A stretch of 64,000 bases of DNA from Portunus trituberculatus (Eukaryota > Arthropoda > Malacostraca > Decapoda > Portunidae), in the NCBI RefSeq assembly GCF_017591435.1, contig NC_059289.1, forward strand, positions 13,754,426-13,818,425, given 5' to 3'. The notes beneath the pieces were generated by a model, which worked only from the letters and a program-made list of their open reading frames with translations, was not told the DNA's origin and did no database searches. The position numbers and the translations under genes are program-made. Below are positions 53,077 to 64,000 of this stretch, piece after piece (the stretch's first letter is position 1; each line of letters opens with the position of its first letter).

Positions 53077-53150
53077 CAGCAGCAGCAACAGTAGTAACAA
53101 CAGTGACAACGGAAGCAGTAATAATGACAGAAATACAGAATCACCACTCG

Positions 53151-53192
<42 letters not shown>
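52931..53192. repeat. (TAG)n and (CA)n microsatellites
   Basis: (TAG)n 52931-53075 with degenerate edges to 53110; (CA)n 53153-53192. Confidence 0.93.
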
Positions 53193-53195
<3 letters not shown>

Positions 53196-53303
53196 GAGAG
53201 CGCCCCCACAAGAGTGTCCAGAAAGAGACTCCTATCAACATTGCGTCTTTTAATTATCTGGAAGGAAACTTTCTTATCTCCCACCAAAACTTTCTACCGA
53301 CGA

Positions 53304-53409
<106 letters not shown>

Positions 53410-54066
53410 ACAGAGTAAGTAAAAGAATCAGATCAATCTATAGACAAAAAGAATATAGGTGAAATTTCACAACTCGATATCTGAAGACGAGGAACAAGGC
53501 GAGATTTTTAGAATGAAATGAAAAAAGTAGTAACCCTCCTTCTTCTTTTTCACCTTCACCTTCACCCTCTCCTTTCCCTTCGACACCCAGACACAAGGCT
53601 ACAGGAAAGGCATGGATGTGGAGATTCAACTTAAACTGATAAGGACAACTACCAATGCCGTATGAAGCCCGATAAACTGTACAAAATAATCTAACCTAAC
53701 CTAACTTAAATCTCCAGATCTTGTATTTTATTTCCTGTGATGATAGTTACATGAAGAGTTATACAAGTGTTTTCTTTAAGTGTGTGCGTGTGTGTGTTTA
53801 TATGTGTGTGTGTGTGTGTTTTATGTTACTGTATAGGGTTAATAGGCACATATCTAGCGCTTGCATTTCTGAATATATTTGGTTGCGTCTCATTACACAT
53901 TCATTTCGTATTCCTGCTGTATATATTATTTGTAGCTGTCTTCATCGTAGCGTCAGTGTTAGTCATGACTGGTGGTTATTAGTTGTAGGTTTACTATTGT
54001 TCATCTTATACTTCAGAGTTGTTATTGTTATTGTTGTTGTTGTTATTGCTGTTCTTGCTATGGTCT

Positions 54067-54070
54067 ACTG

Positions 54071-54106
<36 letters not shown>

Positions 54107-54134
54107 TTACTACTACTACTACTACTACTACTTT

Positions 54135-54175
<41 letters not shown>

Positions 54176-54270
54176 CTACTACTCCTACTACTACTACTAC
54201 TACCATACCGCACTGTTCCCTACTTGTTCTATTAACCTTAAGCAATAGCATTAACAAGTCACAAAAGACT

Positions 54271-54336
<66 letters not shown>
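54067..54336. repeat. (CTA)n and (CA)n microsatellites
   Basis: (CTA)n 54067-54203 with few changes; (CA)n 54272-54336. Confidence 0.93.
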
Positions 54337-54338
<2 letters not shown>

Positions 54339-55414
54339 GACGGGAACAAGACAAGTGACGGATGGAAATGCACAACTGACTCCAGACTTCCGGCAATTAC
54401 ATGACATTTTTAGGCGCTAAGTTCACGGTCAGCATCACGTGATCTTGACGCTTTGATATTTACGTTCGAAAGAAAAATAAAATAGTGATGAAAAGATTAT
54501 TATTACTACTATTTTTTTTCATTATCCCTGGTACAAGTCAAGCACAGTGTTGTGTAGATGGGGGTTAGGGGAGGATGAGGGACGGGGAGTTGATGGAGCG
54601 GGGTGTTGATGGGGCGGGGCGTTGAGTGAGCGAGGAGTTACATGCCTTCCATCCCGCCTTCAACTAGCGGCGTCGGTGGCAGCTTCCGCATGCCAGTCAC
54701 AGTTGTCGCGGGATGAGTGGCTGAGGATGGTCAGTGTGTTATGCTTCCCTTGGTTCCTCTTCCCTCCTATCTCCTATTCCTCTCCTCCTTCTCCTCCTCA
54801 CCAGCCAGCCATCCAGACGCCAACCCTTCCTCCCTTCTTCCATTCACCCTTCTCCTTATCGTTTCTTCCCTCCCTTTGTACTCCATCACGATCCATACGT
54901 GTTCCTTCCCTCCGTGTTTCCTCCCTGCCCTGGCCTCCCCATCCTCAGTACAAAGAGAGGTCGCCGCCGCCTCGACCCAAGACTCGCTCCGTGAAAAATG
55001 TAAACCTGGAGATGACGCAACGTATTGATGCAACGGATGAATGTTTGTGTCGCCAAAGTTGGAAATTTATGGTCTTGACTTGTTATTTTCACCGCCACTC
55101 CTGCACTTCATTCCTTACGCTCCCACCTGTCAATTTCCTTCAGAACTGTTTTAGTAATAGTACGAACATCACCATTATGCCGCTTACTTAAAAAATGTAT
55201 TCTATCTTTCACTTTTGATGTAATAAAAGAGAATAACATCATACTATATACCTACCACCACCACCATCACCACTACTACCACGACCACCTCTGCTCTATC
55301 GGCTCATAAAACCATACTTTCCTGTTTTACTGAGAGAGAGCGTCATATCCACTCTACTAACCAGAAACTTAACTCTTTCACTATTAGTATGGCCTTAACT
55401 TAATTCAGAAATGG

Positions 55415-55636
55415 GGGCCGCCGTGGTACAGTGGAACCATGCGTGCTTTTGGGGTCCGAGGGGTCTCCAAACGCACGGGTTCGAATCCTGTCCACGGTCC
55501 GAGCGTAGGTTGGGCTTCCTCACTCTGGGTAACGGTTTCCTAGCGGGTGGGCTTTGAGATAGGAGGTACGCCAAAAAGTATCCCTTTAGCCCAGAAATTC
55601 CCGTGAAAAGCCCACATGGTGTAAATAAAAAAAAAA
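55415..55636 (+). mobile_element. SINE-B copy 1 (second tRNA-derived family)
   Basis: The tRNA-like head has A box TGGTACAGTGG and B box GGTTCGAATCC. The GGCCGTGG and CCACGGTCC segments at the head ends can pair as an acceptor-like stem. A body of about 130 bp follows, ending CCCACATGGT and then GTAAATAAAAAAA. The sequence recurs in opposite orientation at 63508-63725, which shows it is a dispersed element and not a tRNA gene. Confidence 0.82.
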
Positions 55637-55894
55637 TGCAGATTTGTAGTTTTATTGATGACAGCTGACAACACGGATAGTGACTCAGTAAGGCAAATTT
55701 TTCAATGAGTTTAATTTCAGTTTCATCATTGCTCAGTGAAATGGTCTCAGATTACTTATATGAAGTCACATGTGTTGTAATATCGTCATTAATCATAAAA
55801 ATCCATCAGCCTATCAAAATTAACATTACCATAACTCATAGTCACTCACAACCTGCATCACTGACACCCTATCACTCACTGTGCCACCAACCTA

Positions 55895-55978
55895 CCACCA
55901 CCACCACCACCACCACCACCACCACCACCACCACCACCACCACCACCACCAATACCACCTTCCACCACCACCACCAGC
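55895..55978. repeat. (CCA)n microsatellite
   Basis: Pure CCA core with short interruptions at the right. Confidence 0.93.
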
Positions 55979-57004
55979 ATGCCATCCACCATCTTTTCCC
56001 TCAGTAAAGAACAAAGAAAAAAAGTTCTAATCCATGTTACCAACAGAATGGGAGAAAAAAAGGCTGTTTTTTCCCTTCACGGATTCCATTAATCCCAGCT
56101 GTCCACTGAACTCCTGTAAGACTTTGCGAGAAGAGGCAGGAAATCCTTAAGACATACGTAATAAGACTGTGTACATGGCAGCCCAGTGTGTTCTCTAGAC
56201 ATTCGGAAATTGAAGGCGATACTGATGCTGACGTTGTTAACTTACTATTATACATAAGTAGAGTCCTGGCCAGAAGTCGAGTCACAGTGCATTCTTACAA
56301 ACTTAAGACTTTACTCTCAATTTTCATCTTTTCACAGCTATTTGGTCACATCTTACTTAAAAACACTAAGACATTTGGTATATGACGTGCAGCCTCTTCT
56401 GAAACCATTATGGTACTTACAATAGAAATAAGAGCGTATTATTTTCTTCCTTCTTATTCATCTAGATGCATTCGGCCCTCATTTAAAATCTAAAGGAGAG
56501 AAGGGTGGTCCATTACTTGAAAAATACGACAAACAACGATATATTATAAAATTACTGTTCTGTAACATAACCAAGTACTGTACATAAGTTCTACACTGTA
56601 ATATAACAAGCCAAACAACTGTAAAAACTTTTAGGCTCACACGTCAACGTTTTTCATGTTTGGAAGTTATCTTGGCACAAAACACACAAAAGACTCAAAG
56701 CAGCAACGGATAATGTTCATAGTTACCTTCCTCGAGAGACAAACCCGGACTGAGGCGAGGGTGACAGGACCAATGCTTACATGCTGATTGCACACATTAC
56801 ATCAGTCTCTATACCTGCCTCCATGCATGCTCAGAATAATTTTTCTTTTCTTATGATTTTATGATATACGTAGTAGGATATATAATACTAATTTTCAAAT
56901 AAATTTTTAACAGGATTTTAAATGCTTAATGCTATTTTAGGGTTTTGATGTTTCTAAAAGCTAGTGTCACACTGGAAAAATCTACCCAGCAACAGGCAAA
57001 AAGT

Positions 57005-57115
57005 CCAATGCTTGGGTATTTGTCCACTAAGATTTTGTTCTCCATTATATCCGTAATCCGTTACATAGGGGTCCGTTACCTCGAGGTCCAAGTATCTATA
57101 AGGTATTGATACAAT
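57005..57115 (-). mobile_element. Possible pogo/Tigger-like DNA transposon end
   Basis: The minus strand contains GACCTCGAGGTAACGGAC and TATGTAACGGAT, followed by GGATATAATGGAGAAC. From memory this resembles the terminal regions of pogo/Tigger elements. No transposase and no second terminus were seen. Confidence 0.35.
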
Positions 57116-57139
57116 GAAAAATACTGCAATGAGAGAACA

Positions 57140-57515
57140 AAAGAAAGCATTGAAGGAAGGAAAGGAATGTGAAAGAAGAATGGAAGAACTAAAGAAAATA
57201 CCAAGAGGAAAGGAATGAAACAAATAAATGAGTAGGCACACGAATGAAAGATGATCAAAAAATTATGGAAGAAAGAAAGGGTAGAAGGAAATAACAGAAG
57301 GAAGAAAGGAATGGAAGGAAGGAATGAAGAATGGAAGAAAATATAGAAAAGAAACGAATGAAAGGGATAAATGAGTACACGAATAAGAGACGTTAGGAAA
57401 ACTATAAAAGGAAAAAATAAAGAAAATAAGAAAAACATAGAGCGTAAACGAATAAAAGACAGAAATGAATACGAGAATAAAAGATAAGGAAAAAAATACT
57501 GGAAGGAAGGAAGAA
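57140..57515. repeat. Degenerate purine-rich tandem repeat
   Basis: GGAATGAAACAAATAAATGAG-like blocks followed by CACGAATGAAAGA-like blocks recur at about 57211, 57352 and 57445. Confidence 0.45.
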
Positions 57516-57876
57516 GGACGTGAGGTTGACTTAACGCCCTGCCATACCTTCCTCAAACCTCGTTAAGTGCAAGGCTAATGTGATTAACGTTCTTGAGAGT
57601 TAATGTGACGGCACAAGGCTGGTGACTCGAGGCGTGGCTTCCAATATAATGAATGTGGTGGGAGATGTTTACCAAGAGGGGGTGGAGAAGGAGGAGGAGG
57701 AGTAAGAAGAGGAAGAAGAGGAGGAGGAGGAATAGAAGGAGGAAGAGGAAGAGGAGGAGATCGAGTATGACAAGTTGACAACCTCGTAAGAATCTCATTG
57801 GCTGTTGAAATGACTAATAGGGAAGTTTTATATAGATGCAATTCCCCTTCGTTAGTTTTGTAAAGATGAAATTAAT

Positions 57877-57879
<3 letters not shown>

Positions 57880-57943
<64 letters not shown>

Positions 57944-58136
57944 TTTCCCTCTGACATCCTGCACAACATTAATTTTCCGTTTTCTTTCTTCTACGTAATT
58001 TTTTTTCTCTTCGTTCATCTCTCTTCCTTTGTATATTCCATTTTTTTTTATTCCCTGTTATTTTTTTCCCTTATTTACCTTGCGCTATGTCCGTTCTTAT
58101 CTTTAATTTTCTTTCCTTATGCCTCTGCAACAACCG

Positions 58137-58195
<59 letters not shown>

Positions 58196-58283
58196 AAAGA
58201 AGCAAACAAAGGACGCCAGTGAGAGGAGCAGCCTTCATTTCAGTCCCAGCCTACGTAGCCCTGCTAATTAAGAAACATACGCG

Positions 58284-58349
<66 letters not shown>
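57880..58349. repeat. (GA)n, (CT)n and (CA)n microsatellites
   Basis: (GA)n 57880-57940, (CT)n 58141-58192, (CA)n 58286-58349. Confidence 0.93.
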
Positions 58350-58353
<4 letters not shown>

Positions 58354-58942
58354 TACGCACGCCACGCTAAGGGAGAACTCACCTGAGGAATATTAAAATG
58401 AGTCTCACCTGTCTGTTTCAACCCAGCCATACCTGTCCACTACCTGCACGCTGGCCCTTTTTTTCTTTTTTCCTATTTTTTTTTTTTCATTGTCTTATTT
58501 TGTCTCCTAATTTTACTTTTTTTCTAATTCACTACTTTTTTGTTTTCTTTTCTTTCTTTTTTTTACTTGTCACGTTTTTTTTTTTTTTTTTTTCTTTTTT
58601 CGTCTACTTTGATTGTTGTTTTCTTCTAATTCTCTTTTTTTTCAGACTGGGTTTATATTTTTTCTTTTATTTTTCTACTTTTACGTTCGTTTTGTTGATC
58701 TAATTATTTTGCTTTTTCTCATTCTCATCTCACCTACTTAATTTTTTCTCTCTCATTCTTTCTTTTTTATCATATAGTTATATTTTTCCCTTTCCTTAAT
58801 TTCTTTTTTCATTTTAGCTGTCTGTTTTATTCATTTAAGAAATTATCTTTATCTTCTCTCTTCATATTTGACACAGAGCTTTAGATTTTTCTAATACACA
58901 CACGAAATTAATAAAAAAACAGAAAACAAATGAATTAATAGA

Positions 58943-59153
58943 TTAACCCTTTCAATACTAGGACATTTTTACCCTGAGATTTGTGTACGACAGACCATTT
59001 TATTGACATAAGGAAGAGTCTATGGAGATGAAAGGATTAATGGCCACAATCTTCACTATATTAAACCCCCACATGAGTTATTGAAGCTGTTTAAGACCAC
59101 CAAATACTAAGCAGAATGAATATGGAAACGCATCATGTTACTGAAGGGGTTAA
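58943..59153. mobile_element. MITE copy h
   Basis: TTAA-CCCTTTCAATACTAGGACA to GTTACTGAAGGGG-TTAA, 211 bp. Confidence 0.82.
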
Positions 59154-59881
59154 AAAAAATGCACAGCGACTCAATACATTGGTTCACTTTATTACTATCT
59201 TCTATGTCTCTAATTTTTTTTCACCTTCCCTTTCATTTTTTTTTTTTTTTGTACTAAAAAAGAAACACATATAAACTTCCTTGACCACTTAAAACAGGCG
59301 TCCCTTTTGTCACCTGTCACAATAAAGCCAAACACTTGAAGAATATCCTCTCATCTCTTCCTCCTCCTCTTTCTCTTCCTCTTCCTCTTCCTTCTCCTCC
59401 TTCATCTTCCTCTTCTCTTCAAACACTACAACCAACACCATCACCCCAATCGCCCCAATCATCAATATACTCCATCTTTCATTCTCCTCCTCCTCCTCCT
59501 CCTCCTCCTCCTCTTCCTCCTCCTCCTCCTACTCCTTCTCCTCCTCATCCTTTCTTCCTCCCCCTCTCTCTCAGCCCTTTCAAAATATCTTCCAGTTTAT
59601 CCTACGCATCTTTTTATTTTCCAGGAAGGAGTTCGGATCGTGCGTTGAGGTTTACGATTACACAAACTTATAACTTAACAAAGCTCAAGTTAGCCTTCGT
59701 TCAAGTTTTCGCGGCACTTCGGCGAAAGGCGGCTTCAAAGTTTTCAGATATGTATACCGAACTACTTGGACGTACATTTCTTCCTTCCTGCCTGCCTGTC
59801 TACCTGTCTACCTATCTACCTATCTACCTGAGATGTTTGTGTGAGTGTGTGTATGTAGTTGTTGTTATTGTAGTTGTGAAG

Positions 59882-60106
<225 letters not shown>

Positions 60107-60424
60107 AAATCTTGTACTAAAAAGGAAACACAATATGAATAAAACATGATAACATTACAACACGTCAAACATCTGAAAAGCTAACAGCAAACATGAATGC
60201 CTGTAAAATGAAGTACCAGAATGAGCCACACGACTGATTGAAAGCTTTGTGAGGCGAGGCGGGGCGAGCCAGAGTAAAGACGGCGGGACTGAGGAGAGAT
60301 GGTTCTTATTTTTGTCTGGTGGTGGTGGTGGTAGAAGTGGTGGTGGTGGTGGTGATGTCAGGCCGGCAGGTCACGACTTATCTTGGCGAGGCATCTCTCT
60401 CCCCGCCGCCGCGTCTCTCCTTAG

Positions 60425-61245
60425 AGCCTCGCGTGGCCCCTCAAAAGCCACCCTCCACACTCAACCTTTTGACGACAACGACGCAAAGCAAACTCGGCGC
60501 ACGACCTCCATAGCTGCTGCTCCTGGAAGCGTGCCGTCCCTCTAAGGAGTTCAGATACTGCCTTGTGTTTCATTCCAGCCTCACATGGTGCCTCAAAAGT
60601 CGACCTGCATTTTTGACAAGCCACGCAGACTTGGCTCTCGATTGCCTCAGCTAGCGCTCTTAGTGTCTCCTTCTATTACCAGCAAGGCTTATATGTGACC
60701 TTGTACTATATTGCATCTTCGCGTAGTCTCTCTCAAAAATCGTTCCCCACACTTCACTTTCCTTTTATTTTTCTTTGTTCTTTTACGTGATATTCAACTA
60801 TCCTGGTTTCCGATTTGTTTCACTGGTGCTGCTGGAACAGTCCCCTCCATTTGTCCCTAAATAAAGCTCATATGTGACCATGTACGCTATTACAGCCTCG
60901 TCTCGCCCCTCAAAAGTCGCCCTCCACTCTACACTTTTTTTCAGAACACATCACTATGTTCAGTAACTGGTTTCATTAGCTGGGACTCCCGTTAGTGTTC
61001 CTGTTCCCAAATACAACTCATAAGTGATGTTGTACCCTATTACAGCCTCGCCACGTCTCTCAAAAGTCGCCCTCTACGCTACACACTCAACTCTTGACGA
61101 CAAAAGCACCGAGCAGGCCGGCACCAGCGACCAGATCCCCATAGCTGGCACTCTTGGAAGCGTCTCATCCCTCTCTCCCTAAAACAATGCCTAGATGCGA
61201 CCTTGTGTTCCATTTCGGTGCCATTAAAAGCATCCCTTCCGGGGG
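60425..61245. repeat. Degenerate tandem repeat, about 140-180 bp units
   Basis: The core CTCAAAAGTCGCCCTCCAC recurs with changes at 60440, 60592, 60732, 60909 and 61059, and a weaker form near 61224. Between cores the units share TTGACGACAA, AGCTGG-CTCTTGGAAGCGT, CCCTAAA-AAGCTCATATGTGACC and CTATTACAGCCTCG blocks. At least five diverged units are visible. No coding signal was recognised in it. Confidence 0.7.
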
Positions 61246-62129
61246 GGAAATAATATCGCTGCAGCATATAACGACCCACTGGATGGTCGCCTCCCTCTCC
61301 TTCCACCTCGCAGTGTGGGGAGATGGAGGTGGAGGGCGAGTGTTTGGCTGCCCTCTGCTATCCGTGTCAATGCTCGCGGAAGCTCTCCCTTCCCTGGTAT
61401 ACACTGGCGGGGTAAGCTACATGTCTAACTGTCACCCTCTTAAGACAGTGATGTATTCTTAAAAATTTTCCTCTCCCCCACCACTTCCCCTCTGTCCCTT
61501 CACCCAGGCGGAGGGAGGCTAGCCCAACGAAGCCGCCCTCAGGCTACGACCCTCCCCCCGGAGATTCTCCTCTGCAGACAAGATGACGTGGCTTTAGGGG
61601 ATGAATTTTTCCTACGAGAACCATTACACCTTTATTTTCCTCCTCCTGCAAGGCCGTGCGAGCAACCGCCTCACTATCCTTAGACGCCGTTAGGTTCAGA
61701 CATCGCACCTGAAATGCTCTCGTCGCGCCCTTTCCTCTTTTCCCTCTTGCTTCTTCTGATAGAGCATGACCACCACCCGCACCACCGCCGCCAGAGCATG
61801 ACCGATGCCCGCACCGCCACCGTCAGACTTCCATTTTCATTCACTCTCCCAATCTCACATTTGCCATCGCCTCAGTCCACACACTCCGCGATAAGCCCAA
61901 AGTTACTGCAGAGATCACTGGAATCGACTTCGCAAGGATCGTAAAACTCCAGACCTCCGGCAGCCTCCTCCATCGGGTTGAATCGTTCATCTAATTATCG
62001 CGCACTAATCACCCAATTAATTACCATCTCTTGGGGTAGTTAGGGCTGTGCCAGGTAATTATCTGGGATGGCGAAGAGCGCGAGTCAGGGATGTCGTTGG
62101 ATACCAGATGTTATGAGGTTACTTAGCCA

Positions 62130-62299
62130 ATGGAGGAGGAGGAGGAGGAGGAGGAGGAGGAGGAGGAGGAGGAGGAGGGAAAGGGAACGAGATTGGCGAT
62201 TAGGGGATTAGGAAAAATAAAGAAAAGACGAGGGAGAACTACGACGATGACGACGATGATGATGACGACGATGATGATGACGACGATGAAGATGATGAC

Positions 62300-62332
<33 letters not shown>

Positions 62333-62370
62333 GATGATGATGATGATGATGATGATGAAGATGATACTGA
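62130..62370. repeat. (GGA)n and (GAT)n microsatellites
   Basis: (GGA)n 62130-62176; GAC/GAT units from 62241, purest at 62299-62360. Confidence 0.93.
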
Positions 62371-62584
62371 GGAGGAGAAGGAGGCGGGGAAAACAAAGAA
62401 AAAAATGAAATGAGCAACGAAAAATGTTAAGGAGAAGAAAGAAAAGGAAACAATTAATGGGAAGAACAGTGATAATTAGAAATAGAATGAGAAAAAGAAG
62501 AAAAGAAAAAAAGAGACAAAATAGATGAGGATAACAGGAAAAAAGTAGATTACGAAGGATTACAAAGGATAACCAAACAGCAAC

Positions 62585-63010
62585 ATATCTTTAAGTCCTT
62601 GCAAGGCTGTATGAAAACTGGTAAACTCTGGAACTACATTTCTTCTTCTGTATTTCCATCTTCCTATGACCTGAACGCATTTAACCCCTTCAGTACTAGG
62701 ACACATCTTTACCTTGAGATATGTGTACGATTAGATCATTTTATTGACATTAGGAAGGGTCTATGGAGGTCAGCAGATTAATAGCCAGTGTCTTTACTAT
62801 TAAAATCCTCCATATGAGTTTCTGAAGCTGTACAGAATCACCAAATAGTAAGCAGAATGAATATGGAAACGTGTCATGGCACTGAAGGGGTTAAGAGGGA
62901 GGTTTCAAGACATTTATCTCATTCTTTTAGCTAACTCTCACGGACCTGCTCGAGTACTGGCATTTAAGTGGGCATTTTTGGTTTAATCGTTTCTGTTGTC
63001 CTTGGCCAGA
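62585..63010 (+). pseudogene. LINE ORF2 C-terminal relic interrupted by MITE copy i
   Basis: Before the MITE the plus strand reads GKLWNYISSSVFPSSYDLNAF. After it, KREVSRHLSHSFS and a stop follow in the same frame. The W-N-S-L-P...S-Y-D-L...F-K-x-x-V pattern is the usual end of many LINE reverse-transcriptase proteins. A 3' flank of about 115 bp matches the copy at 49.5 kb. The MITE occupies 62681-62894. Confidence 0.7.
62681..62894. mobile_element. MITE copy i, inserted in LINE relic
   Basis: TTAA-CCCCTTCAGTACTAGGACAC to GGCACTGAAGGGG-TTAA, 214 bp. Comparison with the LINE relic at 49.5 kb shows that a single TTAA was duplicated on insertion. No internal coding sequence, so it would depend on a transposase supplied elsewhere. 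Confidence 0.87.
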
Positions 63011-63049
63011 TTACCCCCCTAAAAAAAATGTATATGATCCGTTGTATAT

Positions 63050-64000
63050 TTTGTTGTCATTCTCGATATGAAAACTGTACATTTTTCTCTATTGCGTTTC
63101 ATCTACCACATCTTCGCTAATAGGTCGAGGTTATATTGTGGCGGCTAATTCTGCAGCATTGACGTTGTTTTATTTCGGTGTCCCCTGCGAATTTATATAT
63201 CGATTTTACAGTTTCTTCCTTCGTCAGTGTTGTTTTATATATATTACAAGAGAGCTGGTCTTAAAGCTAAACCCTGAGGAACGCCACTATTGATGTTATA
63301 TCAGTGTGTCTCCTCTCCATTTATTACGATTGAGTCTTCTAACTATTTTATGGATATTTTTTGTTATATTATGAGCTTTTTACTTTGTCAGTTATCCTCT
63401 AAGGGGGAAAAAAAGTCAAATGCTTCCTGAAAATCTACGTGAATAATTTTGATTGTCTTTGCGTCGTGGTTTGAATGATACACTTCAGCAAAGGTCTAGC
63501 AAAACTCTTTTTTACTTATACCATGTGGGTTTTTCATGGGAATTTATGGGCTAAAGGGGATACTTTTTGGGGTACCTCCTACCTCAAGGCCCACCCGCTA
63601 GGAAACCATTGTCCCGAGTGAGGAAGCCTAACCTACACTCGGACCGTGGACAGGATTCGAACCCGTGCGTTTGGAGACCCCTCGGACCCCAAAGCACGCA
63701 TGGTTCCATTGTACCACGGCGGCTCCTAATAGCTTAATTTCCGTCTAAGTATTCAACTGCTTTGTTTCTAATTATTATTTCCGTTAACTTAAATACAATT
63801 GACGTTACGCTAATTAGTCAGTAATTGTATACTAGTGACTTACATCCTTTCATAATAAGTCGACTATCTAAACCTTTACGAGAGGTTGCCTTAGAGTTGT
63901 CTTCCACCTCTATAGACAAAGAAGATAAAAAGAACAAAGCTTTACTCGCTAACCCAACGCCTTCTCTTGCAACTGTGTGTAAAATAAAATACTACAGAGG
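63050..64000 (-). pseudogene. LINE reverse-transcriptase relic, interrupted by SINE-B
   Basis: Minus-strand translations show decayed reverse-transcriptase motifs in the right order. These are a leading segment with SVTSIVFKL near 63786-63812, VDFQEAFD (motif A region) at 63415-63438, SGVPQG at 63271-63288, and FAGDT at 63177-63191, where active enzymes have F/Y-A-D-D. Stops and frameshifts are frequent, for example between SGVPQG and FAGDT. It is a dead non-LTR retrotransposon fragment, probably of the CR1/jockey group, split by the SINE at 63508-63725 and running to or past the right edge. Confidence 0.7.
63508..63725 (-). mobile_element. SINE-B copy 2, inserted in LINE relic
   Basis: Minus-strand copy with the same A and B boxes, body and CCCACATGGT end, followed by a short A-rich tail. 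Reverse-transcriptase relic sequence in the same orientation lies on both sides (63050-63507 and 63735 onward). No clear target-site duplication could be read. Confidence 0.82.

Noticed and set aside
53691..53707. Telomere-like CTAACCTAACCTAAC (arthropod TTAGG type)
   Set aside because: Only about three units, which is within chance expectation for a 64-kb window.
54957..54998. Possible short plus-strand exon after a strong pyrimidine tract ending in CAG
   Set aside because: The region is generally C+T-rich, no good donor follows, and the encoded peptide is not recognisable.
55415..55500. A true tRNA gene at the SINE-B head
   Set aside because: The full 220-bp unit recurs at 63508-63725 with a shared body and A-rich tail.
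60249..60624. Open frames on both strands in GC-richer DNA
   Set aside because: They fall largely in the degenerate tandem repeat, differ between units, and show no conserved motif.
62599..62781. 60-codon open frame as a gene
   Set aside because: It is a chance fusion of the LINE C-terminal relic with MITE sequence.

Overview
The window looks like nuclear DNA of a decapod crustacean, although the sequence does not fix the species. It has one intron-rich animal gene on the minus strand, a very high density of di- and trinucleotide microsatellites, and several small dispersed repeat families. The protein reads most like insect and crustacean GABA transporters. The microsatellite load is typical of shrimp and crab genomes.

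The only gene I can support is an SLC6 sodium- and chloride-dependent transporter, GABA-transporter type. It runs leftwards from an ATG at 24081 to beyond position 1. Twelve coding exons (23808-24081, 13497-13628, 9646-9747, 6978-7164, 6072-6204, 5496-5630, 4974-5077, 3899-4023, 3416-3528, 2677-2808, 1715-1918, 515-688) join in one frame with GT-AG introns. They give 605 residues covering all twelve membrane helices. Only the short cytoplasmic C-terminal tail lies off the left edge. A 5' untranslated exon appears to end directly upstream, with a 3' splice site at 24294. Ion-site residues are conserved, but the unwound part of helix 6 is unusual.

Layout: 1-24293 holds the gene and its introns. 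Intron 1 is about 10.2 kb and is bounded at its two ends by complementary (AG)n and (CU)n arrays. The remaining 40 kb to the right has no convincing gene. It holds microsatellites, polypurine domains around 39.7-48.1 kb, short degenerate tandem repeats, and mobile-element debris.

Mobile elements: (1) a tRNA-derived SINE (family A), four copies, each lying inside (GT)n arrays on both sides; (2) a second tRNA-derived SINE (family B), two copies, one inside a LINE reverse-transcriptase relic; (3) a MITE of about 210 bp with TTAA ends and CCCCTTCAGTACT-type inverted termini, nine copies including one partial, one of which interrupts a LINE C-terminal relic whose uninterrupted relative lies near 49.5 kb; (4) LINE relics near 49.5, 62.6-63.0 and 63.05-64.0 kb; (5) a possible pogo/Tigger-like end near 57 kb.

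No rRNA gene, true tRNA gene, CRISPR array or operon was seen. All homology statements rest on reading motifs by eye. No database search was run.
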